A DNA stretch of 64,000 nucleotides from GCA-2706205 sp964215955 (GCA_964215955.1 CAXPDR010000014.1:1-64000), one strand, 5' to 3'; positions 8,741 to 17,575 are shown, counted from the first letter of the stretch. Notes: a model not told the origin generated them from the letters alone. Translations and numbers: made by a program.

Positions 8741-9078
8741 GCCTTTTTAACTACCGAGCATTTAAGATATAAAGAACCATGTCCGTCAATTTTACATGAG
8801 ATGTCGTGGCCGTTTACCGGAGTATCTAAAAGTTTGATGTTTTTAGCTTTGGTCCCTGACTTAATGGTATCTTTTCCCGCTTTCAGGTCTTTGATTACTG
8901 TAACAGAGTCTCCATCTTGTAGCTTGTTACCGTTGGCATCTAAGAACTTTTGCTCTTCAGCTAAACGGTCTTGTTCTGGTGACCATTCGTTAAAGCACTC
9001 AGGACAAACCCATAGGGTTCCATCAGGATAGGCATACGGAGATTGACACTTTGGACATTCTAAATTTTCTTCGCTCAT
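8737..9078 (-). CDS. YjdM/PhnA-family zinc-ribbon protein
   Basis: This 113-residue protein has an N-terminal zinc ribbon with two CxxC pairs (CPKCQSP and CPECFNEW). The conserved PhnA C-terminal domain follows: DANGNKLQDGDSVTVIKDLK, then a GHGSLYLKCSVVKK ending. Despite the PhnA name, YjdM proteins are not phosphonoacetate hydrolases and their role is uncertain. Length is standard. It converges with the yghU gene, overlapping its stop by 4 bases. Confidence 0.9.
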   Translation of the reverse strand: MSEENLECPKCQSPYAYPDGTLWVCPECFNEWSPEQDRLAEEQKFLDANGNKLQDGDSVTVIKDLKAGKDTIKSGTKAKNIKLLDTPVNGHDISCKIDGHGSLYLKCSVVKKA

Positions 9079-9182
9079 TACGTAATATTATCTGAATTAA
9101 AAATAAAAGTCATTCAAATATTATTAAGAAACATTGACAAAAATCATTAAGATACCATCTTAAATGTTATAGGGAGGCTCTA

Positions 9183-9494
9183 ATGGAAATTAAGTTCTTA
9201 AATTTTAAACCCCATAAAAATGATGAACTATTTATTGAGGAAGAACTCAAACGCTTTTCAACTAGTTTAGACATTCCTAATGATGGTCATTTAGGCTTTA
9301 AGTTTTCATTTGAGAAGGGAATCTTTTTAATGGAAAGTTCTATATTTTTAGATAATAAAAATATTTCCTACAAGATGACTGGTCGTGATCCTAAAGTTTT
9401 GGCCAGTAGTTCCATCATTGAATTAAAAATGAGTTTGTTGAGATATAGTAAATCTAAACAGTTTAAAGATGACTTAATGCCAATCGCTGTTTAA
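9183..9494 (+). CDS. HPF/RaiA-like small protein 1
   Basis: This 103-residue protein has a pattern like short ribosome hibernation promoting factors: an N-terminal helix (IEEELKRFSTSL), central strands, then a helix rich in basic residues (LLRYSKSKQFK). Similarity is weak and several RNA-contact residues are not evident, so the assignment is tentative. A good ribosome-binding site (AGGGAGG) precedes the ATG. A second relative starts 108 bases downstream in the same orientation, suggesting a duplicated pair. Confidence 0.45.
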   Translation: MEIKFLNFKPHKNDELFIEEELKRFSTSLDIPNDGHLGFKFSFEKGIFLMESSIFLDNKNISYKMTGRDPKVLASSSIIELKMSLLRYSKSKQFKDDLMPIAV

Positions 9495-9601
9495 TGTCAA
9501 TTTTATGTTAACTCGACTTATCACAATTTGCATAAAGCTGACTTGAGTAAAGTCCCCAAAAAAGCGATACTTCTTTAAAGTAATAACTAAGGAGTTTTCT
9601 T

Positions 9602-9922
9602 ATGAATCTTTTATTACAACTCAGACTTGATCAAGATAAATCCAAGATCAAAAAGTTAATTGAAAAAAAAGCAAAGAAATTTTCGAAGTATCTGTCTAAT
9701 ACCTCGAAGCTATCTTGGTATTATTTTTTCGATAATGGCCGTTACTATTGCGATGTAAAGGTTTCAGGCTTTAATGGACCAACAATTTATGCTCGAGCAA
9801 ATTCGGAAAGTAAATTTAAGGTTATTGATCAGGTTACAAACCGAATTGATAAGCAATTAAATAAAAAGTTTGGACAGACAAAACATAGAATTCATAAATT
9901 AAATGTTTCTCAACTTTCTTAG
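9602..9922 (+). CDS. HPF/RaiA-like small protein 2
   Basis: This 106-residue basic protein fits the short HPF/YfiA layout better than its neighbour. It has an N-terminal strand and helix (KSKIKKLIEKKAKKFSKYL), a strand pair (YYCDVKVSGFNGPTIYARA), and a final helix, FKVIDQVTNRIDKQLNKKF. That helix resembles the IDALxDKLxRQLxKxK ending of the family. HPF proteins bind the 30S decoding region and dimerise or inactivate ribosomes under starvation. An AAGGAG-like site (TAAGGAG) precedes the ATG. Paralogy with the upstream gene is inferred from length, fold pattern and adjacency. Confidence 0.5.
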   Translation: MNLLLQLRLDQDKSKIKKLIEKKAKKFSKYLSNTSKLSWYYFFDNGRYYCDVKVSGFNGPTIYARANSESKFKVIDQVTNRIDKQLNKKFGQTKHRIHKLNVSQLS

Positions 9923-9934
9923 ACATTTGGGATA

Positions 9935-9954
9935 GGGGAGTTTTTATGCTCCCC
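9935..9954. terminator. Stem-loop after HPF-like gene
   Basis: GGGGAG (9935-9940) pairs with CTCCCC (9949-9954) around an 8-base loop. It lies just after the HPF-like stop and spans the stop of the minus-strand pseudogene. No long U-tract follows on either strand, so efficiency is uncertain. Confidence 0.4.
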
Positions 9955-10110
9955 AGCCTCCTGAAACGTTGTAAGCTTCTCCGGTGATTGTTGATGCTTT
10001 TTGGCTAGCAAGATATTCACACATATCAGCGACTTGGTCTGGAGATGTAAGCCTTTTAATATCTTGGTCTTTAAGAAATATATTTTCTAAAACCTCTTTT
10101 TCACAAATAA
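9944..10110 (-). pseudogene. C-terminal remnant of an SDR, 3-hydroxybutyrate dehydrogenase-like
   Basis: Reading leftward from about 10110, the frame gives about 55 residues: EKEVLENIFLKDQDIKRL, TSPDQVADMCEYLASQKA, STITGEAYNVSGGWGA, then a TAA stop at 9944-9946. This is the normal carboxy-terminus of a short-chain dehydrogenase. The pattern (ITGEAxNVSGGWG) resembles 3-hydroxybutyrate dehydrogenases. The Rossmann core and catalytic Tyr/Lys are missing. Its open frame ends exactly where a truncated PHB-depolymerase-like frame begins on the other strand. Confidence 0.7.
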
Positions 10111-10111
10111 G

Positions 10112-10669
10112 GTCTATATTATTGGTTTATCTGCAGATGCTGCTCAAGGAATGATTTTACTTAGCTGTTATCTTAAAAGGTTTTCTGGTGCAGCTTTATC
10201 TGCTGGGTTACCATTTAAAGTTACTAGCGATATTTTTAATATTAACGATATTGTGGCCAATGGAACAGATCGTAATTCTGAAGCTCTTTCAAAAGACTTT
10301 GCTGGTTGTAGTAAAAATTCTAACTCTTTCAAAAATAAGAAACTTTTATTTTTTCATGGGGACCAAGACAGACGAGTATCTATCAAACATTTTGAATCGA
10401 TTAAGCAACAAATTTTAAGTGGATATGATTTATTAGATGATGGAATTATTAATGATAGTCTTATCCATAAAGAGGTCTCTTTTCTTGCTCAAGAGGATAA
10501 GAAATATGATACTTCGGTTGAAGAGTATTATCTAGAATCGAAAAGTTTTTTAAAGTTTTACTTTATTCATGGTTTGGCGCATGAGTGGAGTGGAGGTCCA
10601 TTTAAAATTGAAAGAAATGACCCCCATGGACCAGATATGGCAAAAATTATTTTAAGGAATTTTCTTTAA
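10112..10669 (+). pseudogene. C-terminal half of a PHB-depolymerase-like esterase
   Basis: The frame is open from about 10112 with no credible start. It begins at the nucleophile elbow, VYIIGLSADAA, where the serine lies. It continues through ILLSCYLKRFSGAAL, SAGLPF and the late acid/histidine region FFHGDQDRRVSIKH, then FIHGLAHEWSGG. This is the second half of an esterase-type PHB depolymerase (LpqC-like alpha/beta hydrolase). The first half, including signal peptide and oxyanion region, is gone. An ATG at 10151 exists but would exclude the nucleophile. The neighbour suggests lost poly-hydroxybutyrate use. Confidence 0.75.
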
Positions 10670-10755
10670 CTTGCCTCATTAAAGTTTAAATCAGATTTTT
10701 ACTTATTAGATTGTTCATGAAATGATTACTAGACGTAATTACTAGGAGTTGAAAA

Positions 10756-11190
10756 TTGAATAAATCAGAAAATGAAAATATGACCTACACATACGTTTGT
10801 TGGGCAATTGCTATGATTTCGACTCTAGGAAGCTTATTTTTTAGCGAAATCATGAAGTTTCCTCCATGTGTTTTATGTTGGTATCAACGTATTGCTATGT
10901 ATCCTCTTGCCATTATTTTTCTTATTGGAAGTTTTCAAAGAGTAAGGGTTACACTATCTTTTGCGACTCCATTTGCTATTATTGGATGGTTTATAGCCTT
11001 ATATCATAATTTATTACATTATGAGATTGTACCAGAAACCGCCTCTCCATGTTTGCAGGGAGTGTCTTGCGCTACAGTTTATATTAACTGGTTTGGATTT
11101 CTTACAATTCCGCTTCTATCTTTTATGGCATTTAGTTTAATACTTTTAGGTTTATTTTTAATGAAAAGGAGTAATAAGAGTGAAAGATAA
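10756..11190 (+). CDS. DsbB/BdbC-type disulfide bond formation protein
   Basis: A 144-residue inner-membrane protein with four transmembrane segments. The first periplasmic redox pair is in PPCVLCWYQRI (CxxC), and the second cysteine pair lies in PCLQGVSCATV. This is the DsbB/BdbC quinone-linked oxidase layout, and length is typical of BdbC. Initiation at TTG 10756 is supported by AGGAG at 10744-10748. It overlaps the thioredoxin-fold partner gene by 11 bases, giving a complete oxidising pair. Confidence 0.9.
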   Translation: MNKSENENMTYTYVCWAIAMISTLGSLFFSEIMKFPPCVLCWYQRIAMYPLAIIFLIGSFQRVRVTLSFATPFAIIGWFIALYHNLLHYEIVPETASPCLQGVSCATVYINWFGFLTIPLLSFMAFSLILLGLFLMKRSNKSER

Positions 11191-11833
11191 AAAGTTAATT
11201 TTTTTAGGGGCTACAGGTTTTTTTGTTTTATTATTTGCTGTTGCAGCATTTGTTTATAACAATGCTAAAAATGATGGAATCGAGGCGCTGGCCAAGGAAA
11301 ATATGAAAGTCTTTGTTCCTGAACATTCTCCAAGAATCGGACAGGAAGATGCTAAAGTATATATAACTGAGTATTTAGATCCAGAGTGTGAAGCATGTCG
11401 TGCTTTAGCACCTGCAGTAAAAAATATTTTAAAAGAATTTGAGGGAAAGGTTCAATTAGTTATTCGTTACGCTCCATTTCACAAAAATTCTAAGACGGCC
11501 ATTAGAGCTCTAGAAGCCGCAAGGTTACAAGGAAAATATGCAGAAGCTTTGGATATGCTTTTTCATTACCAGCCCTATTGGGGAAATCACCATAATCCAA
11601 AACCAGAGTTAATCTTTGATTATCTTTTACAGATGGGTTTAGACCTAGAAAAACTTAAAGCAGATATGAATAAGCCTGAAATTGATTATATTATTAATCA
11701 AGATGAACAAGATCTAAAAACTCTAAATATTAGAGGAACTCCTACATTTTTTGTTAACGGTAAACCATTGGCAGAATTTGGGATACCTTACTTGAGAGAT
11801 CTTGTTGAAAAAGAAGTTGCAAAATATTACTAA
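11180..11833 (+). CDS. DsbA-like thiol oxidoreductase
   Basis: This 217-residue thioredoxin-fold protein has an N-terminal membrane anchor or signal (LIFLGATGFFVLLFAVAAFV). The redox motif CEAC follows YLDPE (about residue 70), a helical insertion occupies the middle, and the cis-proline is in RGTPTFFVNG. It probably oxidises exported proteins and is recycled by the overlapping DsbB. The start is GTG at 11180, inside the end of dsbB. CEAC resembles BdbD-type enzymes. Confidence 0.88.
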   Translation: MKDKKLIFLGATGFFVLLFAVAAFVYNNAKNDGIEALAKENMKVFVPEHSPRIGQEDAKVYITEYLDPECEACRALAPAVKNILKEFEGKVQLVIRYAPFHKNSKTAIRALEAARLQGKYAEALDMLFHYQPYWGNHHNPKPELIFDYLLQMGLDLEKLKADMNKPEIDYIINQDEQDLKTLNIRGTPTFFVNGKPLAEFGIPYLRDLVEKEVAKYY

Positions 11834-11871
11834 GTTTTTCATTTTTAAAGTAATTTGATAAGATAAGGTTT

Positions 11872-13152
11872 ATGATAAAAAAGATTTTACTGTGTTGGTT
11901 GTGTTGCCTTATTAGTTCTAGCTCTTATGCTATAAAATTACCTGATTTTAAAAACTTTTTTAAAATTAAAAAGAGAGTTTATCCTTTGAGGACAGACTAT
12001 ATTTCTTTTGAGAATAAAGTAAAGCGAGGCTTCGGCTTATATCAATCTTTAAAATCTGTAAATATTGAAAACACTTTAGCCCTTACTATTATCAACTCTC
12101 TTAGGGATTATGTAGAGTTTTCTAAGCTTCAAGTTGGAGATGATTTAAAATCAACTTTTGATGGGGCTGGGAACTTAGTTGAGTTTCGATATTCTCAAAA
12201 TCCAGCTGAAATTCACATGGTAAAATGGGATTATGGGACTCGAACATGGCAGTATGAATTCATAGAAAAAGATACTCAATGGAGACCGAGATTAATACAA
12301 GGTGAGTTAACTCCAAATTCGACATTGCAGAATGAATTGTATGAAGTCGGACTTGATAATGCTGTGGCAAATGAAATTATTCAAGTTTTATTATGTAAGG
12401 TTAATTTTAGGAGTTATGCTCGTATTGGGGATAAGTTTGAAGTCGTTCTTAATGAGCGATTTTACGGAAACGAAATCATTGAGACTAAGGTACTTTTTAC
12501 TTCTTACTCTGGAGTCAAAACTGGTACACATAAGGCCTATTTTTACGAAGATATTGAAAAGCAATCTACTTACACGGCCCATTATACTGAAGATGGACAA
12601 GCATTAATAAATAGTGGACTTCGATATCCCCTTAGAAGACTACATGTTAGGTCTAATTATGGATGGAGAAGGCACCCTGTTACCGGTAGAAGAGCAATGC
12701 ATAGAGGTGTGGATTTACGCGCAAGAACAGGTGAACCTGTGCATGCTGTCGCAAGCGGAAAAGTTATCCTTTCTGGATATAATAAGTATGCAGGAAATAA
12801 GATTGGTATAAGACATAGGGATAAATCAACTTCTTATTATTATCATTTAAAAAGACGTTCCGTTAGAAAAGGACAGTGGGTACGTTCACATCAAGTCATT
12901 GGGACTGTTGGAGCAACAGGAAGAGTTACAGGACCTCATTTGCATTTTGGATTTAAAACACCTAAAGGCCGTTGGATGAACCCTTTGAATAAAAGAATGA
13001 TTGCAACACCCAAGCTTAAAGGTGAACATCTTCAGGCTTTACAAGAGCAGGTAGCAAAGATAAAGGAACTCAGATTGGATTTAAATGTTCCTAAAGAAGC
13101 AAAGTTGTTATTGGCCAGAGTAGATTTAAGAAATAAAAACTATGAAAATTGA
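11872..13152 (+). CDS. M23 family murein endopeptidase (MepM-like)
   Basis: A 426-residue exported peptidase with an N-terminal signal sequence. The region from about 45 to 235 resembles the MepM regulatory/OapA-LysM-like segments (LQVGDDLKSTF, ARIGDKFEVVLNERF). The LytM domain spans about 250-375. Zinc ligands are in MHRGVDLRA and GPHLHFGF, and the catalytic histidine is in SYYYHLKR. It should cleave peptidoglycan cross-links in the periplasm, and in a predatory lineage could also act on prey wall; that is speculation. It overlaps the HIT gene by 11 bases. Confidence 0.88.
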   Translation: MIKKILLCWLCCLISSSSYAIKLPDFKNFFKIKKRVYPLRTDYISFENKVKRGFGLYQSLKSVNIENTLALTIINSLRDYVEFSKLQVGDDLKSTFDGAGNLVEFRYSQNPAEIHMVKWDYGTRTWQYEFIEKDTQWRPRLIQGELTPNSTLQNELYEVGLDNAVANEIIQVLLCKVNFRSYARIGDKFEVVLNERFYGNEIIETKVLFTSYSGVKTGTHKAYFYEDIEKQSTYTAHYTEDGQALINSGLRYPLRRLHVRSNYGWRRHPVTGRRAMHRGVDLRARTGEPVHAVASGKVILSGYNKYAGNKIGIRHRDKSTSYYYHLKRRSVRKGQWVRSHQVIGTVGATGRVTGPHLHFGFKTPKGRWMNPLNKRMIATPKLKGEHLQALQEQVAKIKELRLDLNVPKEAKLLLARVDLRNKNYEN

Positions 13153-13528
13153 TCCTATATTAGAAAAAGACAGCATTTTTATAACTGACTTAAAGCTATC
13201 TCAGGTAAGGATGATTCCAGATGGAGAGAACCCTTGGTTTATCTTAGTACCGAGAAAGTTAGATATTATTGAATGGATAGATCTATCAATAGAAGATCAA
13301 TATATTTTGACTGAAGAAATTTCCCTTATAAGTGAAGTTTTAAAGAAAAATACTAGGCCGGATAAGATAAATGTGGCTTCACTTGGCAATCAAGTACCTC
13401 AACTGCATGTTCATGTTATTGCCAGATTTAAGCGAGATAGAGCATGGCCGAATGCAATTTGGGGAACAAAATCAAGTAAGGATTTTAATCCTGATAGTAT
13501 TGAGTTTTGGAAGGAAAGTTTAAAGTAA
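13142..13528 (+). CDS. HIT domain protein
   Basis: This 128-residue protein has the histidine-triad signature QLHVHVIARF (about residues 83-92), preceded by a VASLGNQVPQ loop. It resembles HIT nucleotide hydrolases/transferases of the small bacterial type. The substrate is undetermined. It overlaps the M23 gene's end and converges with the chrA gene by 9 bases. Confidence 0.88.
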   Translation: MKIDPILEKDSIFITDLKLSQVRMIPDGENPWFILVPRKLDIIEWIDLSIEDQYILTEEISLISEVLKKNTRPDKINVASLGNQVPQLHVHVIARFKRDRAWPNAIWGTKSSKDFNPDSIEFWKESLK

Positions 13529-14809
13529 AGTTTTGGTTAAAATCCCTAAAGTCACACTTACTCCTAATATGAAAAATAAGCCTTTTTTAAGTTTAAACTG
13601 CATTGTTAGTGCGATCATACAAATTCCAAATGCTGCCCAGTCGATACTTGAAATAATTGGATAAGAGAAGTCAAAAAGGCTATTTTCAATTTTTAAACTT
13701 TTTAAGAAAATCGAGTTTAAAACAAACCATAATGATAGATTAAATATAACACCTACCACGCTTGCGGTTATTGCGCTTAGTGCATCTGTGAATAATTTTT
13801 GACCTCTGATAAATTCAACATAGGGTGCGAATGTAAATATAAATAGAAAACAAGGTGCAAATGTCATCCATGTCGTTAAAACCGATCCAATAAATGCACT
13901 TGTTAGGGGATTAAGGCCCTCGGGGAAACGGTAGGCACCCATAAAGCCAACATATTGGACGACTTGAATAAGTGGACCTGGAGTTGTCTCAGCTAAAGCT
14001 AAACCATCTAGCATTTCACCACTTTGAAGCCAGGCAAATACATCAACCGCCTGTTGAGCTACATAACTTAAAGCTGCATAAGCACCACCAAAAGTAACAA
14101 GAGACATTTTACTAAAAAATAAATTTATAGTGTGAAAATTTGAGTCAGGACCTACAATAAGAAATGTTCCTATTATAGGAGCAATCCAAACCCCAATCCA
14201 AATGATGAGAGTTTTAAGAGTCGTTGAAATTTTGGGAAGTGAAGAGTCTTTAATTTGAACCAAATTGTGGTCTTGAAAAAGTTTACCATAAATTATCCCT
14301 GCGATCCCTGCTCCTATCACTACTAGAGGGAATGGCAGATTCATAAAAAATAGGGCGACAAATGAAAGGCTTGCTAAAAACCAATGAAAATTATTTTTTA
14401 ACGATTTTTTAGAGATTCTTAAAAGAGCAGCTAATACTACAGCAATTATAGCAGGCTTAACTCCATAAAAGAGACCTTGGACTAAAGAAACGTCATTGAA
14501 TAAAACATATAGATAAGAAAGAGTGAGAATGGATAGAAAGCCAGGAAGGATAAATAGACCTCCTGCAATGAGTCCACCTTTCCATTTACTCATTATCCAG
14601 CCCATGTAAGTGGCAAGTTGTTGAGCTTCTGGTCCTGGCAGTAGCATACAAAAGTTTAAAGCATGTAAAAAACGTTCTTCTGAAATAAGCTTTTTGTCTT
14701 CTACAACTAGTTTATGAATAACTGCTATTTGGCCTGCTGGCCCGCCAAAGCTATGGGCTGCAACATTTCCCCATACTTTGAATAGTTCTTTGTTTGAAAC
14801 TTCTTTCAT
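13520..14809 (-). CDS. ChrA family chromate efflux transporter
   Basis: About 429 residues with about 10-12 transmembrane segments in two homologous CHR halves. The first half has SFGGPAGQIAVIHK and LPGPEAQQLATYMGW. The second has VTFGGAYAALSYVAQQ and AETTPGPLIQVVQ. These signatures define the long, two-domain ChrA family, which exports chromate with sulfate-like antiport. The frame extends to a TTG at 14872 that has no Shine-Dalgarno. The ATG at 14809, just before KEVSNKELFKVWG, matches the usual family start. Confidence 0.88.
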   Translation of the reverse strand: MKEVSNKELFKVWGNVAAHSFGGPAGQIAVIHKLVVEDKKLISEERFLHALNFCMLLPGPEAQQLATYMGWIMSKWKGGLIAGGLFILPGFLSILTLSYLYVLFNDVSLVQGLFYGVKPAIIAVVLAALLRISKKSLKNNFHWFLASLSFVALFFMNLPFPLVVIGAGIAGIIYGKLFQDHNLVQIKDSSLPKISTTLKTLIIWIGVWIAPIIGTFLIVGPDSNFHTINLFFSKMSLVTFGGAYAALSYVAQQAVDVFAWLQSGEMLDGLALAETTPGPLIQVVQYVGFMGAYRFPEGLNPLTSAFIGSVLTTWMTFAPCFLFIFTFAPYVEFIRGQKLFTDALSAITASVVGVIFNLSLWFVLNSIFLKSLKIENSLFDFSYPIISSIDWAAFGICMIALTMQFKLKKGLFFILGVSVTLGILTKTLL

Positions 14810-14886
14810 TTTTAGATTCTCAAAATTTAAGTTAAAGCTACTTTGTTTAACAAAATTAAAGAAGTCTATCAAGTTAAGATTGTGTA

Positions 14887-14903
14887 GGGGAGTGGGACTC
14901 CCC
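14887..14903. terminator. GGGGAGT stem-loop
   Basis: A perfect 7-base stem, GGGGAGT-GGG-ACTCCCC, lies just after the stop of the small minus-strand gene and before chrA. No U-tract follows, so it may be a weak terminator or an attenuating structure between the two. Confidence 0.45.
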
Positions 14904-14910
14904 CAATTTA

Positions 14911-15075
14911 TTAAGCAATTTTTTTACATTCAGAATATAGCTCGTTAGCTGAATTGTTTACTTTTTCATCAAAGTTATTGTAACTTAACCTTAAGGCACA
15001 TAAGTACTCTTTTTCTTTGATTTCTTTCTGGCTATCCTGTTGTAGCTTAAATATATTCTTAAATAAATTTTTCAT
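14911..15075 (-). CDS. Small hypothetical protein (54 aa)
   Basis: This short frame begins MKNLFKNIFKLQQDSQK and ends ELYSECKKIA. A near-perfect AAGGAGG sits 6 bases before the ATG, which is the main reason to call it real. The protein is charged, helical by pattern and contains two cysteines. I recognise no family. It is followed by a GGGGAGT stem-loop and then chrA in the same orientation. The remaining sequence to 15290 holds only AT-rich leader for the exchanger gene. Confidence 0.6.
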   Translation of the reverse strand: MKNLFKNIFKLQQDSQKEIKEKEYLCALRLSYNNFDEKVNNSANELYSECKKIA

Positions 15076-15289
15076 TTTAACCTCCTTGGTTCCTAATAAT
15101 TATCGCTCTTATCTTGGTACAAATCCAATATTTTAGGTTTATGTGCTTATAGAAAAAATCTATGATTTAGTGCTGTTTTAATAAGAATGTATTAAAATTA
15201 AAAATAGTTAAAATTATGTTAAATAGTTAAAATATATTGTCATCAAAAACTAAATCAGTTACAAATTTAAGCGAATTTAAGGGGTACTC

Positions 15290-16900
15290 ATGTTGGAGTT
15301 AATTAATACATTTAAACAACCCTATGTTAGTTTATTTGTTATCATTGTTTGTGGAATTCTCCTTTCAAAGATAAAGTTTAAAGGCATTGGTTTAGGATCC
15401 AGTGGAATTGTCATTATGGCGATATTACTTGGGAACTATGGACTTAATGTCCCAGCTTCAATTGAAAAAATTGGTTTGATAATGTTTATTTTTGCCGTTG
15501 GAATTCAAGCCGGCCCTGGTTTTTTTGAATCCTTTAAAACAGGCGAGGCAAGACAATATCTGCTTCCTGTACTCCTGACCCTCTCCCTTGTTTTTCTCAT
15601 CTCCCTCGGTATGTCTTACGCATTAGGGTTCGATGCATTATTAGCAGCTGGCCTTTTTTCTGGAATTACGACTTCAACCCCCACATTAGCAGCGATTGTT
15701 GAAAATAGTAGTAGTAATAGTTCCATTTTAACTTATGCTGTCGCTTACCCTGTATCTTTAATTACAACTATTCTGTCTTTTAGATTGTTGCCAAGAATAT
15801 TAAAGATTGATGTGATTAAAGAAGAGAGTGATTATCATAGGGAAGTTTTGAGGATTCATCCTAAAATATTAACAAAACACTTTGAAGTAAAGAATCCAAA
15901 TATCTTTAATAAATCTATTGAGGATATTAAGTTTCATCAAATGACAAATGCTATTATTACGAGAGTTCAAAAGAAAAATGAAATTATTAGTTTGATTCCT
16001 AATATAGATACTTTATTAGAGGAAGATGATTTATTAAAGGTCATTGGAGACAAAGAGGCTTTAGAGAGTTCAGAACTTATTTTAGGTCCTCCTACGAGTT
16101 TAGAAACTAAAATTTCTCCCAAAGAAAGTATAACCTCAATTTTGGTAACCAATAGAAAAGTTATTGGTAAAACTCTAGAGAGTTTAAATCTTGATGGCTT
16201 GTTTGGAGCGGAGATTACTTTTATCCGAAGAGCTGGGATGAACCTCATTCCTAGAGGGGTGACTAGATTAAGATTTGGAGATAAAATTCAAGTTAGCGTG
16301 AGTCAGGATTCTGCTCCAAATTTAATAAAAATGCTAGGCGGTATAGAGTCTAGTACTATCGATTTTCTACCCATTTCATTGGCCATAGTTTTAGGGATTA
16401 TCATAGGTCAATTAAGCGTATCCTTAGGTGATACTCATATTGGTCCTGGGATGTCAGGGGGAATTTTATTTACAACTTTAGTGCTCGGGCGAATTGGAAA
16501 AACAGGGCCTATGCTTTGGAGTATTGCTGGAAAGACAAATCAGTTTCTAAGGCAACTTGGTATGATGTTCTTTCTTTGTGGTGTTGGCTCTAGTGTGGGT
16601 AGAAACCTAGTTGCAGCTTTTACTCCAGCAGGTATAAATACTATTTTAGCTTCAATTGCGATACCACTTGTTTCAATTACAGTGACTTCATTCTTTATCT
16701 TAAAAATTCAAAGGATGAACAAACTTCGTTTTATTGGTGCTCTGGCCGGAAGTCTTACTTGTGCAGCAGCTCTTCCTACATCAGAGGAAGTCAACAACTC
16801 TTCTGTTCCTCTCACAGCTTATTCGATCTCTTATCCATTTGCCTTATTAATGACTATCTTTTTTGGGCAACTTTTTCTGTTCCTTGGATCTTATTTGTAA
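15290..16900 (+). CDS. AspT/YidE-type exchanger with RCK_C domains
   Basis: This 536-residue transporter has the duplicated AspT/YidE/YbjL membrane domains. The first (about 1-175) contains GLIMFIFAVGIQAGPGFF and SGITTSTPTLAAI. The second (about 360-536) contains HIGPGMSGGILFTTLVLG and GSLTCAAALPTS. Two TrkA_C (RCK_C) domains occupy about 190-350. Family members exchange amino acids such as aspartate and alanine; the substrate here is not readable. A GGGG-rich site precedes ATG 15290. It converges with the TetR gene. Confidence 0.85.
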   Translation: MLELINTFKQPYVSLFVIIVCGILLSKIKFKGIGLGSSGIVIMAILLGNYGLNVPASIEKIGLIMFIFAVGIQAGPGFFESFKTGEARQYLLPVLLTLSLVFLISLGMSYALGFDALLAAGLFSGITTSTPTLAAIVENSSSNSSILTYAVAYPVSLITTILSFRLLPRILKIDVIKEESDYHREVLRIHPKILTKHFEVKNPNIFNKSIEDIKFHQMTNAIITRVQKKNEIISLIPNIDTLLEEDDLLKVIGDKEALESSELILGPPTSLETKISPKESITSILVTNRKVIGKTLESLNLDGLFGAEITFIRRAGMNLIPRGVTRLRFGDKIQVSVSQDSAPNLIKMLGGIESSTIDFLPISLAIVLGIIIGQLSVSLGDTHIGPGMSGGILFTTLVLGRIGKTGPMLWSIAGKTNQFLRQLGMMFFLCGVGSSVGRNLVAAFTPAGINTILASIAIPLVSITVTSFFILKIQRMNKLRFIGALAGSLTCAAALPTSEEVNNSSVPLTAYSISYPFALLMTIFFGQLFLFLGSYL

Positions 16901-16925
16901 ATAATGTTTTTTGTAAAAACTGAAT

Positions 16926-17519
16926 TTAAAAAAAAGAATTTTTAAAAAACTTTAAGGTCGTTTTAATAACCTTGTCGTGATCAATATCTTTAGGTTTTAT
17001 AATACCCATCAGTACTGGCCAAAAAATTTGACCTTTGAGAATTGAGTGGAATTGAGTCGCCATTTCTTCCGCTGTATATTTCTTTGAAAGCTTTTTTTGA
17101 TCTTGAGCTTTTTGTAACCATTCTACAAATTGAAGTTCTGATTTTGTCATCCTTTGCATTTGATCAGGTTTTGGGGCATTTCCTTTAAGTAACTCTGCAA
17201 TGATAATTCTGTTTATTTTTAAAAATCTTTCTTCCAAAGTTAATTCTATTTTTGCTTTGATAATATTTTCGATTTCTAGTTCGATATTATCAAAGTTCGA
17301 AAATTCAAACTTATACAATGATTCAACCTTTATTAAGATCTGATCAATTAGAGCATCGTAGAGTTCTTCTTTATTAGGGTAATATTTATATAAAGTTCGC
17401 TTAGATACTTCTGCTGTATCGGCCATGTTTTGCATTGAAGCGGCATCAAGACCCTTATTAAGAAACTCAGCAGTGGCCGCTTTAATAATCCTATCAACTA
17501 TTTCTGGCTTTTTATTCAT
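16926..17519 (-). CDS. TetR/AcrR family regulator
   Basis: About 197 residues. The N-terminal HTH includes IIKAATAEFLNKGLDAASM and VSKRTLYKYYPNKEELY. The C-terminal half resembles the TetR_C_33-like ligand domain (FHSILKGQIFWPVLMG). The ATG at 17519 is chosen because the upstream extension to 17672 would run through the operators and the neighbouring promoter. It is divergent from an SDR gene, and two matching dyads lie between them, so autoregulation and control of the SDR is likely. Confidence 0.88.
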   Translation of the reverse strand: MNKKPEIVDRIIKAATAEFLNKGLDAASMQNMADTAEVSKRTLYKYYPNKEELYDALIDQILIKVESLYKFEFSNFDNIELEIENIIKAKIELTLEERFLKINRIIIAELLKGNAPKPDQMQRMTKSELQFVEWLQKAQDQKKLSKKYTAEEMATQFHSILKGQIFWPVLMGIIKPKDIDHDKVIKTTLKFFKNSFF

Positions 17520-17551
17520 GTAAAATCCTAAAATTACAGCACTTTTAAAAG

Positions 17552-17575
17552 AAAGTATACACCTTCGTTTACTTT
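17552..17575. promoter_or_regulatory. TetR-type operator 1
   Basis: AAAGTATAC, 6 bases, then GTTTACTTT: a 9-base inverted repeat with one mismatch. It lies 33 bases upstream of the tetR start. Its arms are the same pair found, in swapped order, in operator 2. Confidence 0.65.

Noticed and set aside
12332..12811. Overlapping ORFs inside the M23 peptidase gene
   Set aside because: They are shadows of the M23 frame with no independent signal.
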